From: Burkholderiales bacterium Ga0077543
GTDB taxonomy: Bacteria > Pseudomonadota > Gammaproteobacteria > Burkholderiales > Burkholderiaceae_C
Assembly (NCBI GenBank): GCA_001464055.1
Contig: LNET01000098.1
Location: 59,757 to 123,756, forward strand
Direction: 5' to 3'
Length of the DNA stretch: 64,000 bases
The position numbers were made by a program, and so were the translations under genes. Of the stretch, positions 31,727-40,586 are shown piece after piece; position 1 is the stretch's first letter; the number at the start of each line of letters is the position of its first letter. The notes below the pieces were generated by a model, which saw nothing but the letters and a program-made list of their open reading frames with translations, did not search any database and had not been told where the DNA came from.

Positions 31727-32389
31727 TCAGGCCGGCGCGCCCACCTGCCTGGCGGGTGCGGCCTGGGCAAAGGCATCCATCGCGTTGCAGCGCGCGACGA
31801 TGGCGTCGACGGTGGGCGTGCCATCGACCTCGATCTTGAAGACCTTCATCACGGCGGCGATGCTCGCCAGGGTGACGTCGGCCAGCGTCACCTGGTCACC
31901 ATGGCAGAAGGTGCCCGTGGCCGGGTCGCCGGCCAGGCGCTGCTCCACCGCCTTCAGCCCGGTGCCGAACCACTGCTGCTGCCAGGCTCGCCAGGCGGCG
32001 TCGTCGAAGCCGCCGCTGGTGCTGAGATAGCGACGCACCCGGGGTGTGATCAGCGGGTGGGTGTCCGCGGCAAGCATCAAGGCGATCGAGCGCACACGCG
32101 CCCGACCGTGGGCGTCGGCCGGCAGCAGCGGCGGCTGGGGATGCTGCTCGTCCAGGAACTCCAGGATCGCCAGCGACTGCGTCAGCGGTGGCTGCCCAGG
32201 CTCGATCAATGCAGGAATCGCCGCGAGCGGGTTGATGGCCAGGAATTCCGGGCTGCGCTGTTCGCCGGCGTCCAGGTTGACGATGCGCTCGTGCGCCTTC
32301 AGGCCCTTCAGGTTCAAGGCCACCCGCACACGGTAGGTGGCCGAGGTGCGCCAGAAGGCAAACAGTTCGTAGGCTGGTGGGTTCGACAT
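31727..32389 (-). CDS. Zeta-class glutathione S-transferase / maleylacetoacetate isomerase-like
   Basis: A 220-residue GST with thioredoxin-like N half (ELFAFWRTSATYRVRVALNLKG) and a helical C half. The overall layout matches maleylacetoacetate isomerases: INPLAAIPALIEPG, LTQSLAILEFLDEQHPQPPLLP and FCHGDQVTLADVTLASI. The family SSCSxRVR motif is replaced by TSATYRVR, so a strict MaiA assignment is tentative. No tyrosine-degradation genes are adjacent. It is divergent from the NadR-like kinase with a 73-base gap. Confidence 0.75.
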   Translation of the reverse strand: MSNPPAYELFAFWRTSATYRVRVALNLKGLKAHERIVNLDAGEQRSPEFLAINPLAAIPALIEPGQPPLTQSLAILEFLDEQHPQPPLLPADAHGRARVRSIALMLAADTHPLITPRVRRYLSTSGGFDDAAWRAWQQQWFGTGLKAVEQRLAGDPATGTFCHGDQVTLADVTLASIAAVMKVFKIEVDGTPTVDAIVARCNAMDAFAQAAPARQVGAPA

Positions 32390-32462
32390 GAGCGACCTTT
32401 TGGTTGGTTGGACGGGGCTGCAGGCTACACCGCGCGCCAGCCTGCTGTAGGCTCGCCAACCC

Positions 32463-33050
32463 ATGATCACCACCGCGCTGCCGAAAGCCAGCCCCTCGCC
32501 CGTGCCGCCTGGCGCGGCACCACCCGCGCGCCGCCTGTGCCTGCTGGGGGGCGAATCGGCCGGCAAGACGACGCTGGCGCAGGCCCTGGCAGACGAACTG
32601 GACACCGTCTGGGTGGCCGAATACGGCCGCGAGCGCTGGCTGGAGATCGGCGGCACGTTTTCGCTGGACGAGTTGCTGCACGTGGGCCAGGAGCAGGTGG
32701 CGCGTGAAGACGCGGCGCTCAGCCGGGCCCGCGGCTGGCTGGTCTGCGACACCTCGCCGCTGACGACCCTGGTCTATGCCCTGCTGGACCACGGCAGTGC
32801 GCCAGAAGCGCTGCACACACTGGCGCGACGCCACTACGACCTGAGGCTGCTGTGCGCACCCGACTTTGGCTTCGTTCAGGACGGCGCCCGGCGCGACGAC
32901 CGGTTTCGTGCCGAACAACATGCCTTGACCCTGGAGCTGCTGCAGCGATACGACCTTCCCTGCGTACTGGTGAATGGTGACCTGAGCCAGCGGCTGGCGC
33001 AGCTGCGGCCGCTGCTGACGGCCCTGCCCCAGCCGTCGGCTCCGCCCTGA
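32463..33050 (+). CDS. NadR-like P-loop kinase (nicotinamide riboside kinase type)
   Basis: A 195-residue P-loop protein. GGESAGKTTLAQALADEL is the Walker A region of NadR C-terminal kinase-like ATPases (AAA_28). Further family positions are WVAEYGRERW, VCDTSPLTTLVY and the LLCAPDFGFVQDGARRDD region. It lacks the HTH and nucleotidyltransferase parts of full NadR. It probably phosphorylates nicotinamide riboside for NAD salvage, but no PnuC gene is adjacent to support this. Confidence 0.75.
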   Translation: MITTALPKASPSPVPPGAAPPARRLCLLGGESAGKTTLAQALADELDTVWVAEYGRERWLEIGGTFSLDELLHVGQEQVAREDAALSRARGWLVCDTSPLTTLVYALLDHGSAPEALHTLARRHYDLRLLCAPDFGFVQDGARRDDRFRAEQHALTLELLQRYDLPCVLVNGDLSQRLAQLRPLLTALPQPSAPP

Positions 33051-33150
33051 CCCCGGGGATCGTGCGACGGCCAAAGACCCCCAGCGCCACCCGGACTCGC
33101 AGGCTCGCCACAATGCGCGGCTTTGCCGCAACCCCCAAAGGCCCAACGCC

Positions 33151-33750
33151 ATGTTCCAGCAGTTCGAAATCCTGATCGAAGGTATGAATCCCGAAGCGGG
33201 TGGTCCGCTGGGCGAAGCCGAGCTGTCGCGGGTGCGCGCCGCGCTCCAGCCCGACGAACACCTGGGCAGCTTCGTGCGTGGGCGGGTTGTCGGTGCGGGC
33301 GGCGGCCTGTGGGTGCTGACGGAGCAGCGCCTGTTGATGCTGCAGGACGGCCGCCGCAAGGGCGTCAACACCCTGCCCCTGGGCGCCGTGCAGCGTGTCA
33401 CGCTGCAAGCCGGGCGTTACGGCAACACACTGGCCATCCACACCGCCGACCAGCGCCTGTCGCTGTTTGCGGCCCACGCCGGCTTGTCGCGTGCGTTCGT
33501 CGCCGCGCTGGGACGCAGCCTCCCGGCAGGCAGTGCACCGGCGGCCGAAGCCACCGTGGTGGCACCGGAAGACGCAGCCGACGTCGCGACCTGGGTGTCC
33601 TGGTCGCGATTGCACCTGATGTCCACCCCGCACCAGGGCATGGCCGAGAACCTGGTGCTGCTGCGCGAAGCCGCCACGCTGCACGAACGCGGCATGCTCA
33701 ACGACGCCGAGTACGGCGCACTGAAGGGCCGTCTGCTGGACGCGGCGTGA
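33151..33750 (+). CDS. PH-like domain protein with SHOCT-like C terminus
   Basis: A 199-residue cytoplasmic protein. Residues about 25-115 look like a bacterial PH-type domain (FVRGRVVGAGGGLWVLTEQRLLMLQ then LPLGAVQRVTLQAGRYGNTLAIHT). The last 30 residues (LVLLREAATLHERGMLNDAEYGALKGRLLD) match a SHOCT helix-turn-helix that usually ends with the pattern E-F-x-x-x-K-x-x-L-L. Such proteins may assemble at membranes; function unknown. The stop overlaps the next gene (GTGA). Confidence 0.65.
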   Translation: MFQQFEILIEGMNPEAGGPLGEAELSRVRAALQPDEHLGSFVRGRVVGAGGGLWVLTEQRLLMLQDGRRKGVNTLPLGAVQRVTLQAGRYGNTLAIHTADQRLSLFAAHAGLSRAFVAALGRSLPAGSAPAAEATVVAPEDAADVATWVSWSRLHLMSTPHQGMAENLVLLREAATLHERGMLNDAEYGALKGRLLDAA

Positions 33751-34373
33751 CCCGGCGCAGGGCCCTGCTGGCAGCGGCCATCCTGGCAATACCGGTGGCA
33801 GCCAGTGCCATCGAGGAGCCGTCCTACACCGTCGTCAAGCAACTTGGCGAAGCGGTGGAAGTGCGCGACTACAAGGCCTATGTGGTGGCCGAAGTGACGG
33901 TGCCGGGGCCGGCCAGCGAAGCCGGCAGCCAGGCCTTCCCCATCTTGGCAGGCTACATCTTCGGCAAGAACAAGGGCGAGCGGAAGATGGCAATGACCGC
34001 GCCCGTGACCCAGGCCCCGGCAGAGCCGCAACGCATGGCCATGACAGCACCCGTGACCCAGACCGCAGCGCCCACGGGCGAGGCCGGTTTCGTCGTGCAG
34101 TTCGTGCTGCCTGCGTCGGTGAGCCTGGCCGCGGCACCGGAGCCGCTGGACAGCCGGATCCGCCTGCGTGAGGTGGCACCGGTGCGCCTGGCCGCCATCC
34201 GCTACAGCGGGCTGTGGACCCAGGCCAACCAGGACGAACACGCCGCCAAGCTGCGGGCCGCGCTGCAGACTGCAGGCCTGACCTGGTCAGGCGAACCGGT
34301 GCTGTCGCGCTACAACGGGCCGATGACCCCCTGGTTCATGCGCCGCAACGAGGTCTGGCTGGCATTGCAGTGA
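33747..34373 (+). CDS. SOUL family heme-binding protein, exported
   Basis: A 208-residue protein with a GTG start overlapping the preceding stop. It has a basic N terminus and hydrophobic segment (TRRRALLAAAILAIPVAASA), so it is exported. The SOUL domain shows YTVVKQLGEAVEVRDYKAYVVAEV, then IFGKNKGERKMAMTAPVTQ and the second MAMTAPVTQ, and ends NGPMTPWFMRRNEVWL. The duplicated MAMTAPV stretch is typical of the family. Heme binding is inferred from family, not from visible ligands. Confidence 0.85.
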   Translation: MTRRRALLAAAILAIPVAASAIEEPSYTVVKQLGEAVEVRDYKAYVVAEVTVPGPASEAGSQAFPILAGYIFGKNKGERKMAMTAPVTQAPAEPQRMAMTAPVTQTAAPTGEAGFVVQFVLPASVSLAAAPEPLDSRIRLREVAPVRLAAIRYSGLWTQANQDEHAAKLRAALQTAGLTWSGEPVLSRYNGPMTPWFMRRNEVWLALQ

Positions 34374-34391
34374 ATCGGCTGTAATGCAGGG

Positions 34392-35372
34392 ATGAAAACC
34401 TGCATCGTTGGCGCAGGGGCCATCGGCGGCCTCATCGGAACCCGGCTCGCCCTGGCGGGGCGCGCCCATGTCAGCGCGCTGGCGCGTGGCGCCACTTTGC
34501 AAGCCCTGCGCCAGCAGGGCTGGAGGCTGCAGACGGCCGAAGGCCTGCTGCAGACCCCCGCCACCGCGGCCGGCAACGCCGCCGAACTGGGCGTGCAAGA
34601 CCTGGTGGTTCTTGCCGTGAAGGCCCCGGCGCTGGCCGAACTGGCGCCGCAGCTTGCGCCCCTGCTTGGCCCCCGGACCCTGCTGCTGCCAGCCATGAAC
34701 GGTGTGCCCTGGTGGTTCTGCGAACGCCATCCGGGCCTGAACGGGGCGCCGCTGGCCAGCGTCGATCCCGAAGGCAAGATCGCGCGCGCTCTGCCCACGG
34801 CGCAGGTGCTTGGTTGCGTGGTGCACGCCAGTGCCGCCACTGCCGCGCCGGGCCTGGTGCAGCACCGCATGGGCCGCGGACTGATCGTCGGTGAATGCTT
34901 CGGCGGCGAGAGCCCACGTGCGCAGGCCGTGGTGGCGCTGCTGGCCGAAGCCGGCTTCGAAGCCACGCTGTCGGCCGATGTCCGCCGCGACATCTGGTTC
35001 AAGCTCTGGGGCAACATGACCATGAACCCGGTCTCGGCCATCACCGGGGCCACGGCCGACCGGGTGCTGGCCGATCCGCTGGTACGGGCCTTCAACTCTG
35101 CAGCCATGGCCGAGGCCGCAGCCATCGGCGCGCTGATCGGCTGCCCGATCGCGCAAAGCCCCGAGGAACGCCACGCCATCACCGCCCGGCTGGGCGCCTT
35201 CAAGACCTCGATGCTGCAAGACGTGGAAGCGGGGCGGCCCATCGAACTGGACGCGCTGGTGTCGGCGGTGCGCGAAATCGGCCAGCGCCTGGGCCAGCCC
35301 ACGCCGACGATCGACGCGCTGCTGGGCCTGACACGCTTGTTCGGGCAGATGCGCGGGCTGTATCCCGCTTGA
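34392..35372 (+). CDS. panE: 2-dehydropantoate 2-reductase family protein (ketopantoate reductase)
   Basis: A 326-residue protein. N-terminal NADPH-binding GAGAIGGLIGTRLALAG, then VLAVKAPALAELAPQLAPLL, the conserved LPAMNGVPWWF and C-terminal helical part with FKLWGNMTMNPVSAITGATADR (Lys and Asn of the active site) and KTSMLQDVEAGRPIELDAL. It would make pantoate for CoA synthesis; several PanE paralogues act on other 2-oxo acids, so this may not be the biosynthetic copy. Its stop is 3 bases from the converging kinase stop. Confidence 0.85.
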   Translation: MKTCIVGAGAIGGLIGTRLALAGRAHVSALARGATLQALRQQGWRLQTAEGLLQTPATAAGNAAELGVQDLVVLAVKAPALAELAPQLAPLLGPRTLLLPAMNGVPWWFCERHPGLNGAPLASVDPEGKIARALPTAQVLGCVVHASAATAAPGLVQHRMGRGLIVGECFGGESPRAQAVVALLAEAGFEATLSADVRRDIWFKLWGNMTMNPVSAITGATADRVLADPLVRAFNSAAMAEAAAIGALIGCPIAQSPEERHAITARLGAFKTSMLQDVEAGRPIELDALVSAVREIGQRLGQPTPTIDALLGLTRLFGQMRGLYPA

Positions 35373-35375
35373 GCC

Positions 35376-37859
35376 CTAGAGCGCAGCGGGCAGCGTCTCG
35401 CCGCTGCCGCGCGCCGCCAGCACGATCTCGAACACCGAGCCCCCGCCTTCGCGGTTGCGGGCACTGATGTGGCCGCCGTGGGCCTGCATGATGGTGCGGC
35501 AGATGGCCAGGCCCAGGCCGGTGCCACCCGAGCCGTCCTTCGTGAGCGAGCTCTGCACGAAGGCCTCGAAGATGCGCTCGAGTTCGGCGTCGGGGATGCC
35601 AGGGCCGCGGTCGGCCACGCTCAGGCGCCAGTCGCCGGTTTCGGTGAGCTCGCCGCTGATCTCGACCTTGCCGCCTTCAGGCGAGAAGCGGATGGCATTG
35701 GCCACGACGTTGCGAACCACCTGCTGAAAACGCAAAGGGTCGATGCGGGCGGGCATCGGCTGTTCGGCCAGGCCGTCGTCCAGCGTGATGTGGCGCTGCG
35801 CCGCCAGTGGCAGCAGTTCGCGCAGCACCTCGCGCACCGGCTGGCGCAGGTCGGCGCGTTCGAGATGGATGGTACCGACGCTGCTCTCGATGCGCGCCAC
35901 GTCCAGCAGGTCGTTCACCAGTGCCAGCATGCGCTGGCCAGAGGCGTGGATGTCGTCGAACATCGCCCCCAGCCGGGGCTGGTCCCGGGCGCGGCGCTGG
36001 CCCAGTTCGGAAAATCCCATGATCGACTGCAGCGGTGTGCGCAGTTCGTGGCTGATGTTGGCGATGAACTCCGACTTCGCGCGCGAGGCTTCCTCGGCGG
36101 CGTCACGGGCCTCGCGCGTGGCGCGTTCGGCCGCGCGATATTCGGTGACGTCGATCACCACCGCCAGGATGCCGGCCGCCTCGCCCCGGGCGCCGCCCTC
36201 GCCGCCCTCCGGCGGCAAGGCGCGCTTTTCGATCACCACGTCACGCATGCTGCCGTCGGCATGGGCCACGCGGGCGTCGTAGCGCACCGGCTCGCCGGTG
36301 CTGTAGACGCGTTCGTCCGCGGCCACGTGCACCGCCCTTTCGGACTCGGCCATGTGCATGCCGACCTCGCGCCCCAGCACTTCGCTGCGATCACGGCCGG
36401 TGAAGCTTTCCCAGGCGCGGTTGACGATGCGGTAGCGGCGCTCCCGGCTCATCACCGACATCGGCAAGGGGCTGCTTTCCAGCAGCATCTCGGTGAAGGC
36501 AAGTTGCGCCTTCATGCGCCGCCGCGCCGCGGTGCGTTCAGTGACGTCAACGGCACTGCCGACGAAGTCGCCGCGCTCGTCGGCCAGAGGCATGACAGTG
36601 CATTCGAACAGCCTCTCCGCACCTTCGGTGTCGGCCAGGATGATCAAGCTGCGGCGCACTTCGTCGCCGGGCCTGAACAGGTCCTTGACGGTGTGGCGAC
36701 GGCCTGCGGGCAGGCAGTTGGCCAGGGAACGGCCCAGCCAGGCTTCGGCGGGTACGCCCGTCAGCCGCACCCAGGCCGGGTTGACGAAGCTCAACACACC
36801 CTGCCGGTCGCAGCGGAACACCAGTTCCTGCAGGCCCTGCAAGGTGACCGCCATTTCATGCTCGCGCCTGGCGACCGCGGCCTGCGCCAGGTCGCGCGCG
36901 AGCACGCTCATGGCCGCCAGCGAGGTCATCACGCCGATGAACACCAGCACGCCCAAGCCCAGCCCGATGGCGCCACGGCTGTCGGACCACCACTGCGCCC
37001 GTTCTGCGGCTGCATCGAACTCCACCGTCACCACCACGGGCCAGCGACGCGAAGCACGGAAGGCGGCGATCTGCTCGCCGGTCCGCAGGCCGGCGCCGAC
37101 CCAGCGGCCGTTTTCCCGTTCTGGCAGAAACTGGCTGAACGGCGGCAGCGTGTCGGCCGAGGCGCCTGGGGCGCGGTCGACGCCGGCCGTTGCGGCCAGC
37201 AAGGCGCCATTCCAGGCCAGCAGGCCCGAAGCCATGCGCTCGTCGTCCAGCGTCACCTGCTGGAAATTGGCCAGCGCGTCGGCGTTGATCTGCGCCAGCA
37301 CCAGCACCCGCCGCCCATCGGGCATCGGCACCAGGCTCAGCAGGGGCAGGAAACCGACACCGGAACGCGCCGGGGCCACCAGGCCCAGGCGCAGGTCGGC
37401 CAGGCTGCGAACGCCCACGAAGGGGCCCAGGACCTTGGCGCCGGGCGCAGGCATCGGCCCCAGGCGTGCGATGTCGACGACCAGGCCGACGTCACGCGCT
37501 TCGCCACTGGCCAGCACATGACCCTGGCCGTCGAGGATGGCGATGCCGCGCAGGAAGGGCAGGTTCACCAGCGTCTGTGCCAGGGCTGCGCGCACCTCGC
37601 CAGCGTCAGGTTGAGCGCCGCGCACCAGCGGCTCGGCAATCGTGGCCAGCGCCAGTGCGGCGGCATCGAAGCTGCGTGTGGTCTGGTCGGCGAACACCCG
37701 CGCCATCAGCACCGTGTGTTCGTGGATGCGATCGGCATGGGCCTGGCGCTGCAGCAGCACCAGCGCCACCAGCGCCGCACCGACCACCAGCGCCGCCAGC
37801 ACGCCGGCCAGCACCACGGTGCCGCGAGACACCAGCCGCAGGTGCAGCAGGCCGTTCAC
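35376..37859 (-). CDS. PAS sensor histidine kinase with periplasmic Cache-like sensor
   Basis: An 827-residue kinase. A membrane helix (about 14-36), a 250-residue periplasmic part resembling a dCache sensor, and a second helix (about 295-320) come first. Two PAS regions follow (about 335-450 with VGSAVDVTERT, and 455-580 with AVVIDVTEYR), then HisKA (NISHELRTPLQSIMGF, near 610) and HATPase ([28 protein letters not shown]). No receiver is attached. It is the last gene of a four-gene ATGA-coupled operon that also encodes the receiver and HD-GYP protein it probably controls. Confidence 0.9.
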   Translation of the reverse strand: MNGLLHLRLVSRGTVVLAGVLAALVVGAALVALVLLQRQAHADRIHEHTVLMARVFADQTTRSFDAAALALATIAEPLVRGAQPDAGEVRAALAQTLVNLPFLRGIAILDGQGHVLASGEARDVGLVVDIARLGPMPAPGAKVLGPFVGVRSLADLRLGLVAPARSGVGFLPLLSLVPMPDGRRVLVLAQINADALANFQQVTLDDERMASGLLAWNGALLAATAGVDRAPGASADTLPPFSQFLPERENGRWVGAGLRTGEQIAAFRASRRWPVVVTVEFDAAAERAQWWSDSRGAIGLGLGVLVFIGVMTSLAAMSVLARDLAQAAVARREHEMAVTLQGLQELVFRCDRQGVLSFVNPAWVRLTGVPAEAWLGRSLANCLPAGRRHTVKDLFRPGDEVRRSLIILADTEGAERLFECTVMPLADERGDFVGSAVDVTERTAARRRMKAQLAFTEMLLESSPLPMSVMSRERRYRIVNRAWESFTGRDRSEVLGREVGMHMAESERAVHVAADERVYSTGEPVRYDARVAHADGSMRDVVIEKRALPPEGGEGGARGEAAGILAVVIDVTEYRAAERATREARDAAEEASRAKSEFIANISHELRTPLQSIMGFSELGQRRARDQPRLGAMFDDIHASGQRMLALVNDLLDVARIESSVGTIHLERADLRQPVREVLRELLPLAAQRHITLDDGLAEQPMPARIDPLRFQQVVRNVVANAIRFSPEGGKVEISGELTETGDWRLSVADRGPGIPDAELERIFEAFVQSSLTKDGSGGTGLGLAICRTIMQAHGGHISARNREGGGSVFEIVLAARGSGETLPAAL

Positions 37860-38659
37860 TTCAGCCGCACGATCGGCAACAGGCCATGCTTCTTCGCGGC
37901 GGCCTCCAGGCGCCCGTCACGCTGGATGCGGGCGACGAAGGCGTCGACTTCGGCCAGCCATTGCGCGTCGCCAGGTTTCACCGCATAGGCATACGGCAGC
38001 ACGTGAAACGGCTGTGGCGGCGAGATCAGGGTCGCCCACTCGGCGTTGTCCAGCAGGCGCCTGCTATACGGGTAGTCGGTCATGAAGACGTCGACGCGGC
38101 CGGCTTCCAGTTCACGTTCACGCGTGGCTGGCGGGGCCACGCGCACCAGCCGCGCCTGCTTCAGTGCAGCGCTCATCACCGGCTCCATGAAGGTGCCTGC
38201 CTGCACGGCCACGGCCACGCCAGGCTGGTCGATGTCTTCCCAGCGCTGCACCAGGCGATTGCCCTTGGTGGTGACGGCGTAGATGTCGCTTTGCATGTAA
38301 GGCCGCGAGAAGCGCAGCCGCTCCAGGCGCTGCGGCAACATGCCGATGGCGAACATGGCCACGTCGCAGCGGTCGCCTTCGAGGTCGGCGATCAGCGTGC
38401 TGAACGAAGAATCGACATGGTCCAGCCGCAGCTTCAGGTCGCGCGCGAACTCGGCGGACAGGTCGATGTCGATGCCCAGCAGCTGCTGGGTACGCGGACT
38501 GCGCAGGCTGACGCCATAGTAGTCGGGCCAGATGCACACGCGCACCGTGCCTGAAGCCCGCACGCGGTCCAGCACGGGGCCGGCCAGGGCGGGGGCGGCT
38601 GGCAGCAGCGGCGCCAGCAGCGCCGCGGCCAGCAACATGGAAGGCAGTCGGGCCCTCAT
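37856..38659 (-). CDS. Periplasmic solute-binding protein (family 3, amino-acid type), probably sensory
   Basis: A 267-residue protein with signal peptide (MLLAAALLAPLLPAAPALAG). The SBP_bac_3 fold is shown by SGTVRVCIWPDYYGVSLRSP, LLGIDIDLSAEFARDL, DVAMFAIGMLPQRLERLRFS and VDVFMTDYPYSRRLL. Transporter partners are absent and both neighbours are signalling genes overlapping by 4 bases, so it probably reports a small ligand to the PAS kinase downstream. The ligand is unknown. Confidence 0.85.
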   Translation of the reverse strand: MRARLPSMLLAAALLAPLLPAAPALAGPVLDRVRASGTVRVCIWPDYYGVSLRSPRTQQLLGIDIDLSAEFARDLKLRLDHVDSSFSTLIADLEGDRCDVAMFAIGMLPQRLERLRFSRPYMQSDIYAVTTKGNRLVQRWEDIDQPGVAVAVQAGTFMEPVMSAALKQARLVRVAPPATRERELEAGRVDVFMTDYPYSRRLLDNAEWATLISPPQPFHVLPYAYAVKPGDAQWLAEVDAFVARIQRDGRLEAAAKKHGLLPIVRLK

Positions 38660-39492
38660 CGCTGGCTCTCCGCCTGAATGGAACGACCCAGCTCGCCCAG
38701 GCCCAGGGACTCGGGGTCGGACAGATCGTCCACGCCCAGCCCGAGCCGGTTGACACGGTCGCGCACGGCAATCATCGAGGTCGCGTGGAGCAGGAAGACG
38801 TCGACCACATGCGGGTCGAAGGCGCGGCCCCGTTCCTCGGCCAGCATCTGCAAGGCCATCGGGTCGGGAAAGGCCGGGCGGTAGCAGCGGTCCATCGTCA
38901 AGGCGTCGAAGAAATCGACCACCGCAACGATGCGGCCCGACAGCGGGATGGCATGGCCCGCCAGGCCGGCCGGATAGCCCGTGCCGTCACAGCGTTCATG
39001 GTGGGTCAGCGCGAGTTCGGCGGCCAGCTGGAACAGCGGGATGCGCGAACGCCCCAGGATCTCGGCACCGATGCGCGGGTGTTCGTTCATCACCTGGCGC
39101 TCTTCCGGCGTCAGCCGGCCGGGCTTCTTCAGCACGCCGTCGGGCACGCCGATCTTGCCGATGTCGTGCATGGGTGCTGCCTGGCGCAACTGCAATGCCC
39201 AGCGCGCGGGCTGGCCCAGACGCAGGGCCAGCGCCCAGGCCATGAAACCCATGCGCACGATGTGCACGCCGGTGTCGTCGTCGCGCAGCTCGGCCGCACG
39301 CGACAGGCGCAGCAAGGCGTCGTGATGCGCCTGCGCCACTTCGCGCAGGGCCTCGTTGCGCTCGCGGTACATGCGGCCGAAGTCGACGACCAGCCGCTCC
39401 ATCTGGGCGCTGGCCTCTTCGCTGAAGCAATGGCCGCCAGCGGCGCTGGCGGCGGGATGGTGGTGCAGGTCCATGACAGGCGAAACTCTCAT
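38656..39492 (-). CDS. HD-GYP domain phosphodiesterase without its own receiver
   Basis: A 278-residue protein; ATG at 39492 overlaps the receiver stop (ATGA). A short N-terminal coiled helix (about 30-75) leads into the HD-GYP domain: RDDDTGVHIVRMGFMAW, MHDIGKIGVPDGVLKKPGR, LTHHERCDGTGYPAGLAG and VDFFDALTMDRCYRPAF. Catalytic HD and GYP motifs are intact, so c-di-GMP hydrolysis is expected. The N-terminal receiver normally fused to such proteins is missing and is encoded separately just upstream. Confidence 0.9.
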   Translation of the reverse strand: MRVSPVMDLHHHPAASAAGGHCFSEEASAQMERLVVDFGRMYRERNEALREVAQAHHDALLRLSRAAELRDDDTGVHIVRMGFMAWALALRLGQPARWALQLRQAAPMHDIGKIGVPDGVLKKPGRLTPEERQVMNEHPRIGAEILGRSRIPLFQLAAELALTHHERCDGTGYPAGLAGHAIPLSGRIVAVVDFFDALTMDRCYRPAFPDPMALQMLAEERGRAFDPHVVDVFLLHATSMIAVRDRVNRLGLGVDDLSDPESLGLGELGRSIQAESQR

Positions 39493-39863
39493 TGAGAAGG
39501 ACCGATGAGCGACAGCGTCAGGTCGAGCAGCTGCATCGGGCTGAAAGGCTTGACCAGGTACGCCGTCGCGCCAGCGTCCATGCCGGCCTGGCGATCGCTG
39601 GCATGGCCACAGGCCGACAGCATCACCACTGGCAACTGGCACAACGCCGGGTCGGCGCGCATGGCCCGGCACAGGTCCAGGCCATTCAGACGGCCGGGCA
39701 TCATCACGTCCATCATCACCAGGTCGGGCTGCCATTCGCGCACCGCGGCCAGACCGGCTTCGGCATTGCTCGTCTCGTGTATTTCCACGGGCTCGAACTC
39801 CAGCGTCATGCGGATCAACCGCCGGATGTCGGCATGGTCTTCGACGAGAAGGATCTTGTGCAT
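39489..39863 (-). CDS. Single-domain response regulator receiver
   Basis: A 124-residue stand-alone receiver: ILLVEDHADIRRL with the acidic cluster, phosphoacceptor Asp in LVMMDVMMPGRLNGLD, Ser/Thr in VVMLSACG and Lys in YLVKPFSPMQ. It is the first gene of the minus-strand operon and overlaps the HD-GYP gene, so it probably acts as a detached receiver for that enzyme or as a phosphate shuttle from the PAS kinase. Confidence 0.9.
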   Translation of the reverse strand: MHKILLVEDHADIRRLIRMTLEFEPVEIHETSNAEAGLAAVREWQPDLVMMDVMMPGRLNGLDLCRAMRADPALCQLPVVMLSACGHASDRQAGMDAGATAYLVKPFSPMQLLDLTLSLIGPSQ

Positions 39864-39906
39864 GGTGTGGCTGGCGGCAGGGACGGACAGCGAAAGTGTG
39901 CCCGAA

Positions 39907-39937
39907 TTGATATCTATCAAGTGATATTTTTGATATC
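39907..39937. promoter_or_regulatory. AT-rich repeated palindrome between divergent signalling operons
   Basis: The 114-base gap between the receiver gene and the HTH-receiver gene contains TTGATA-TC-TATCAA (39907-39920), a perfect 6-base-arm dyad, then TGATAT (39922-39927) and a second TTGATATC (39930-39937) repeating the first one 23 bases away. It stands out from the GC-rich surroundings. It is a strong candidate operator for the adjacent excisionase-type HTH regulator, controlling both directions; that link is inference. Confidence 0.6.
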
Positions 39938-39977
39938 TCCTGGCCGTGGCGGACTGAAACCCGGCAAAATCACACGC

Positions 39978-40586
39978 ATGGAATCCAAGCACCCGACTGC
40001 CGACGCCGACACCGACTGTTCCACGGTCGACGTTGCCCAACGCCTGGGCATGGCCGTGCGCTCGGTCCAGCTGATGGTGGACCGGGGCGAACTGCGAGCC
40101 TGGAAGACGCCGGGCGGCCATCGCCGCATCAGCCGTGCCTCGGTCGACGAATGGCTGGCGCAGCGCCAATCCGGCACCACCCATCCACCGGCTGCCACGG
40201 CGCGCCAGCGGGTGCTGCTGATCGAGGACTCCCGCCACTTCCAGACCTTGGTGACGATGCTGCTGAAGAGCCGCTTCCCCCAGGTCGACCTGCACATCGC
40301 CGACGACGGCATCGCCGGCCTGGCGATGGCCGGGAAGCTGGAACCCGAGGTGCTGCTGGTCGACATCCTGCTGCCCGGTATCGACGGCGCCATGCTCATC
40401 AACGGCCTGCGCTCGCATGCCAGCTTCGCCCGCAGCCGCCTGATCGTCGTGACCTCGCTGCAAGGCGAAGACCTGGCACCTTATGCCCAAGCCATCGACG
40501 GCCTGCCCCTGGTCCACAAATCGCACCTGGCCGTGCAACTGCCGGGCTTGCTGGGCGCAGCGCTGGCCGCCGCGGACCTGACGTGA
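39978..40586 (+). CDS. Excisionase/MerR-type HTH fused to a receiver domain
   Basis: A 202-residue regulator with unusual domain order. Residues about 12-60 are a MerR/excisionase-like winged helix (VDVAQRLGMAVRSVQLMVDRGELRAWKTPGGHRRIS, seen in pieces: GELRAWKTPGGHRRIS is the typical wing). A linker and a receiver (about 76-195) follow, with LLIEDSRHFQ, Asp in LLVDILLPGIDG, Thr in IVVTSL and Lys in LVHKSHL. It diverges from the receiver/HD-GYP operon, and the AT-rich dyads lie between them. Its stop overlaps the next start. Confidence 0.85.
   Translation: MESKHPTADADTDCSTVDVAQRLGMAVRSVQLMVDRGELRAWKTPGGHRRISRASVDEWLAQRQSGTTHPPAATARQRVLLIEDSRHFQTLVTMLLKSRFPQVDLHIADDGIAGLAMAGKLEPEVLLVDILLPGIDGAMLINGLRSHASFARSRLIVVTSLQGEDLAPYAQAIDGLPLVHKSHLAVQLPGLLGAALAAADLT

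Noticed and set aside
35469..37988. 839-codon plus-strand open frame opposite the PAS kinase
   Set aside because: The minus-strand kinase has all catalytic boxes; the opposite frame is a shadow.
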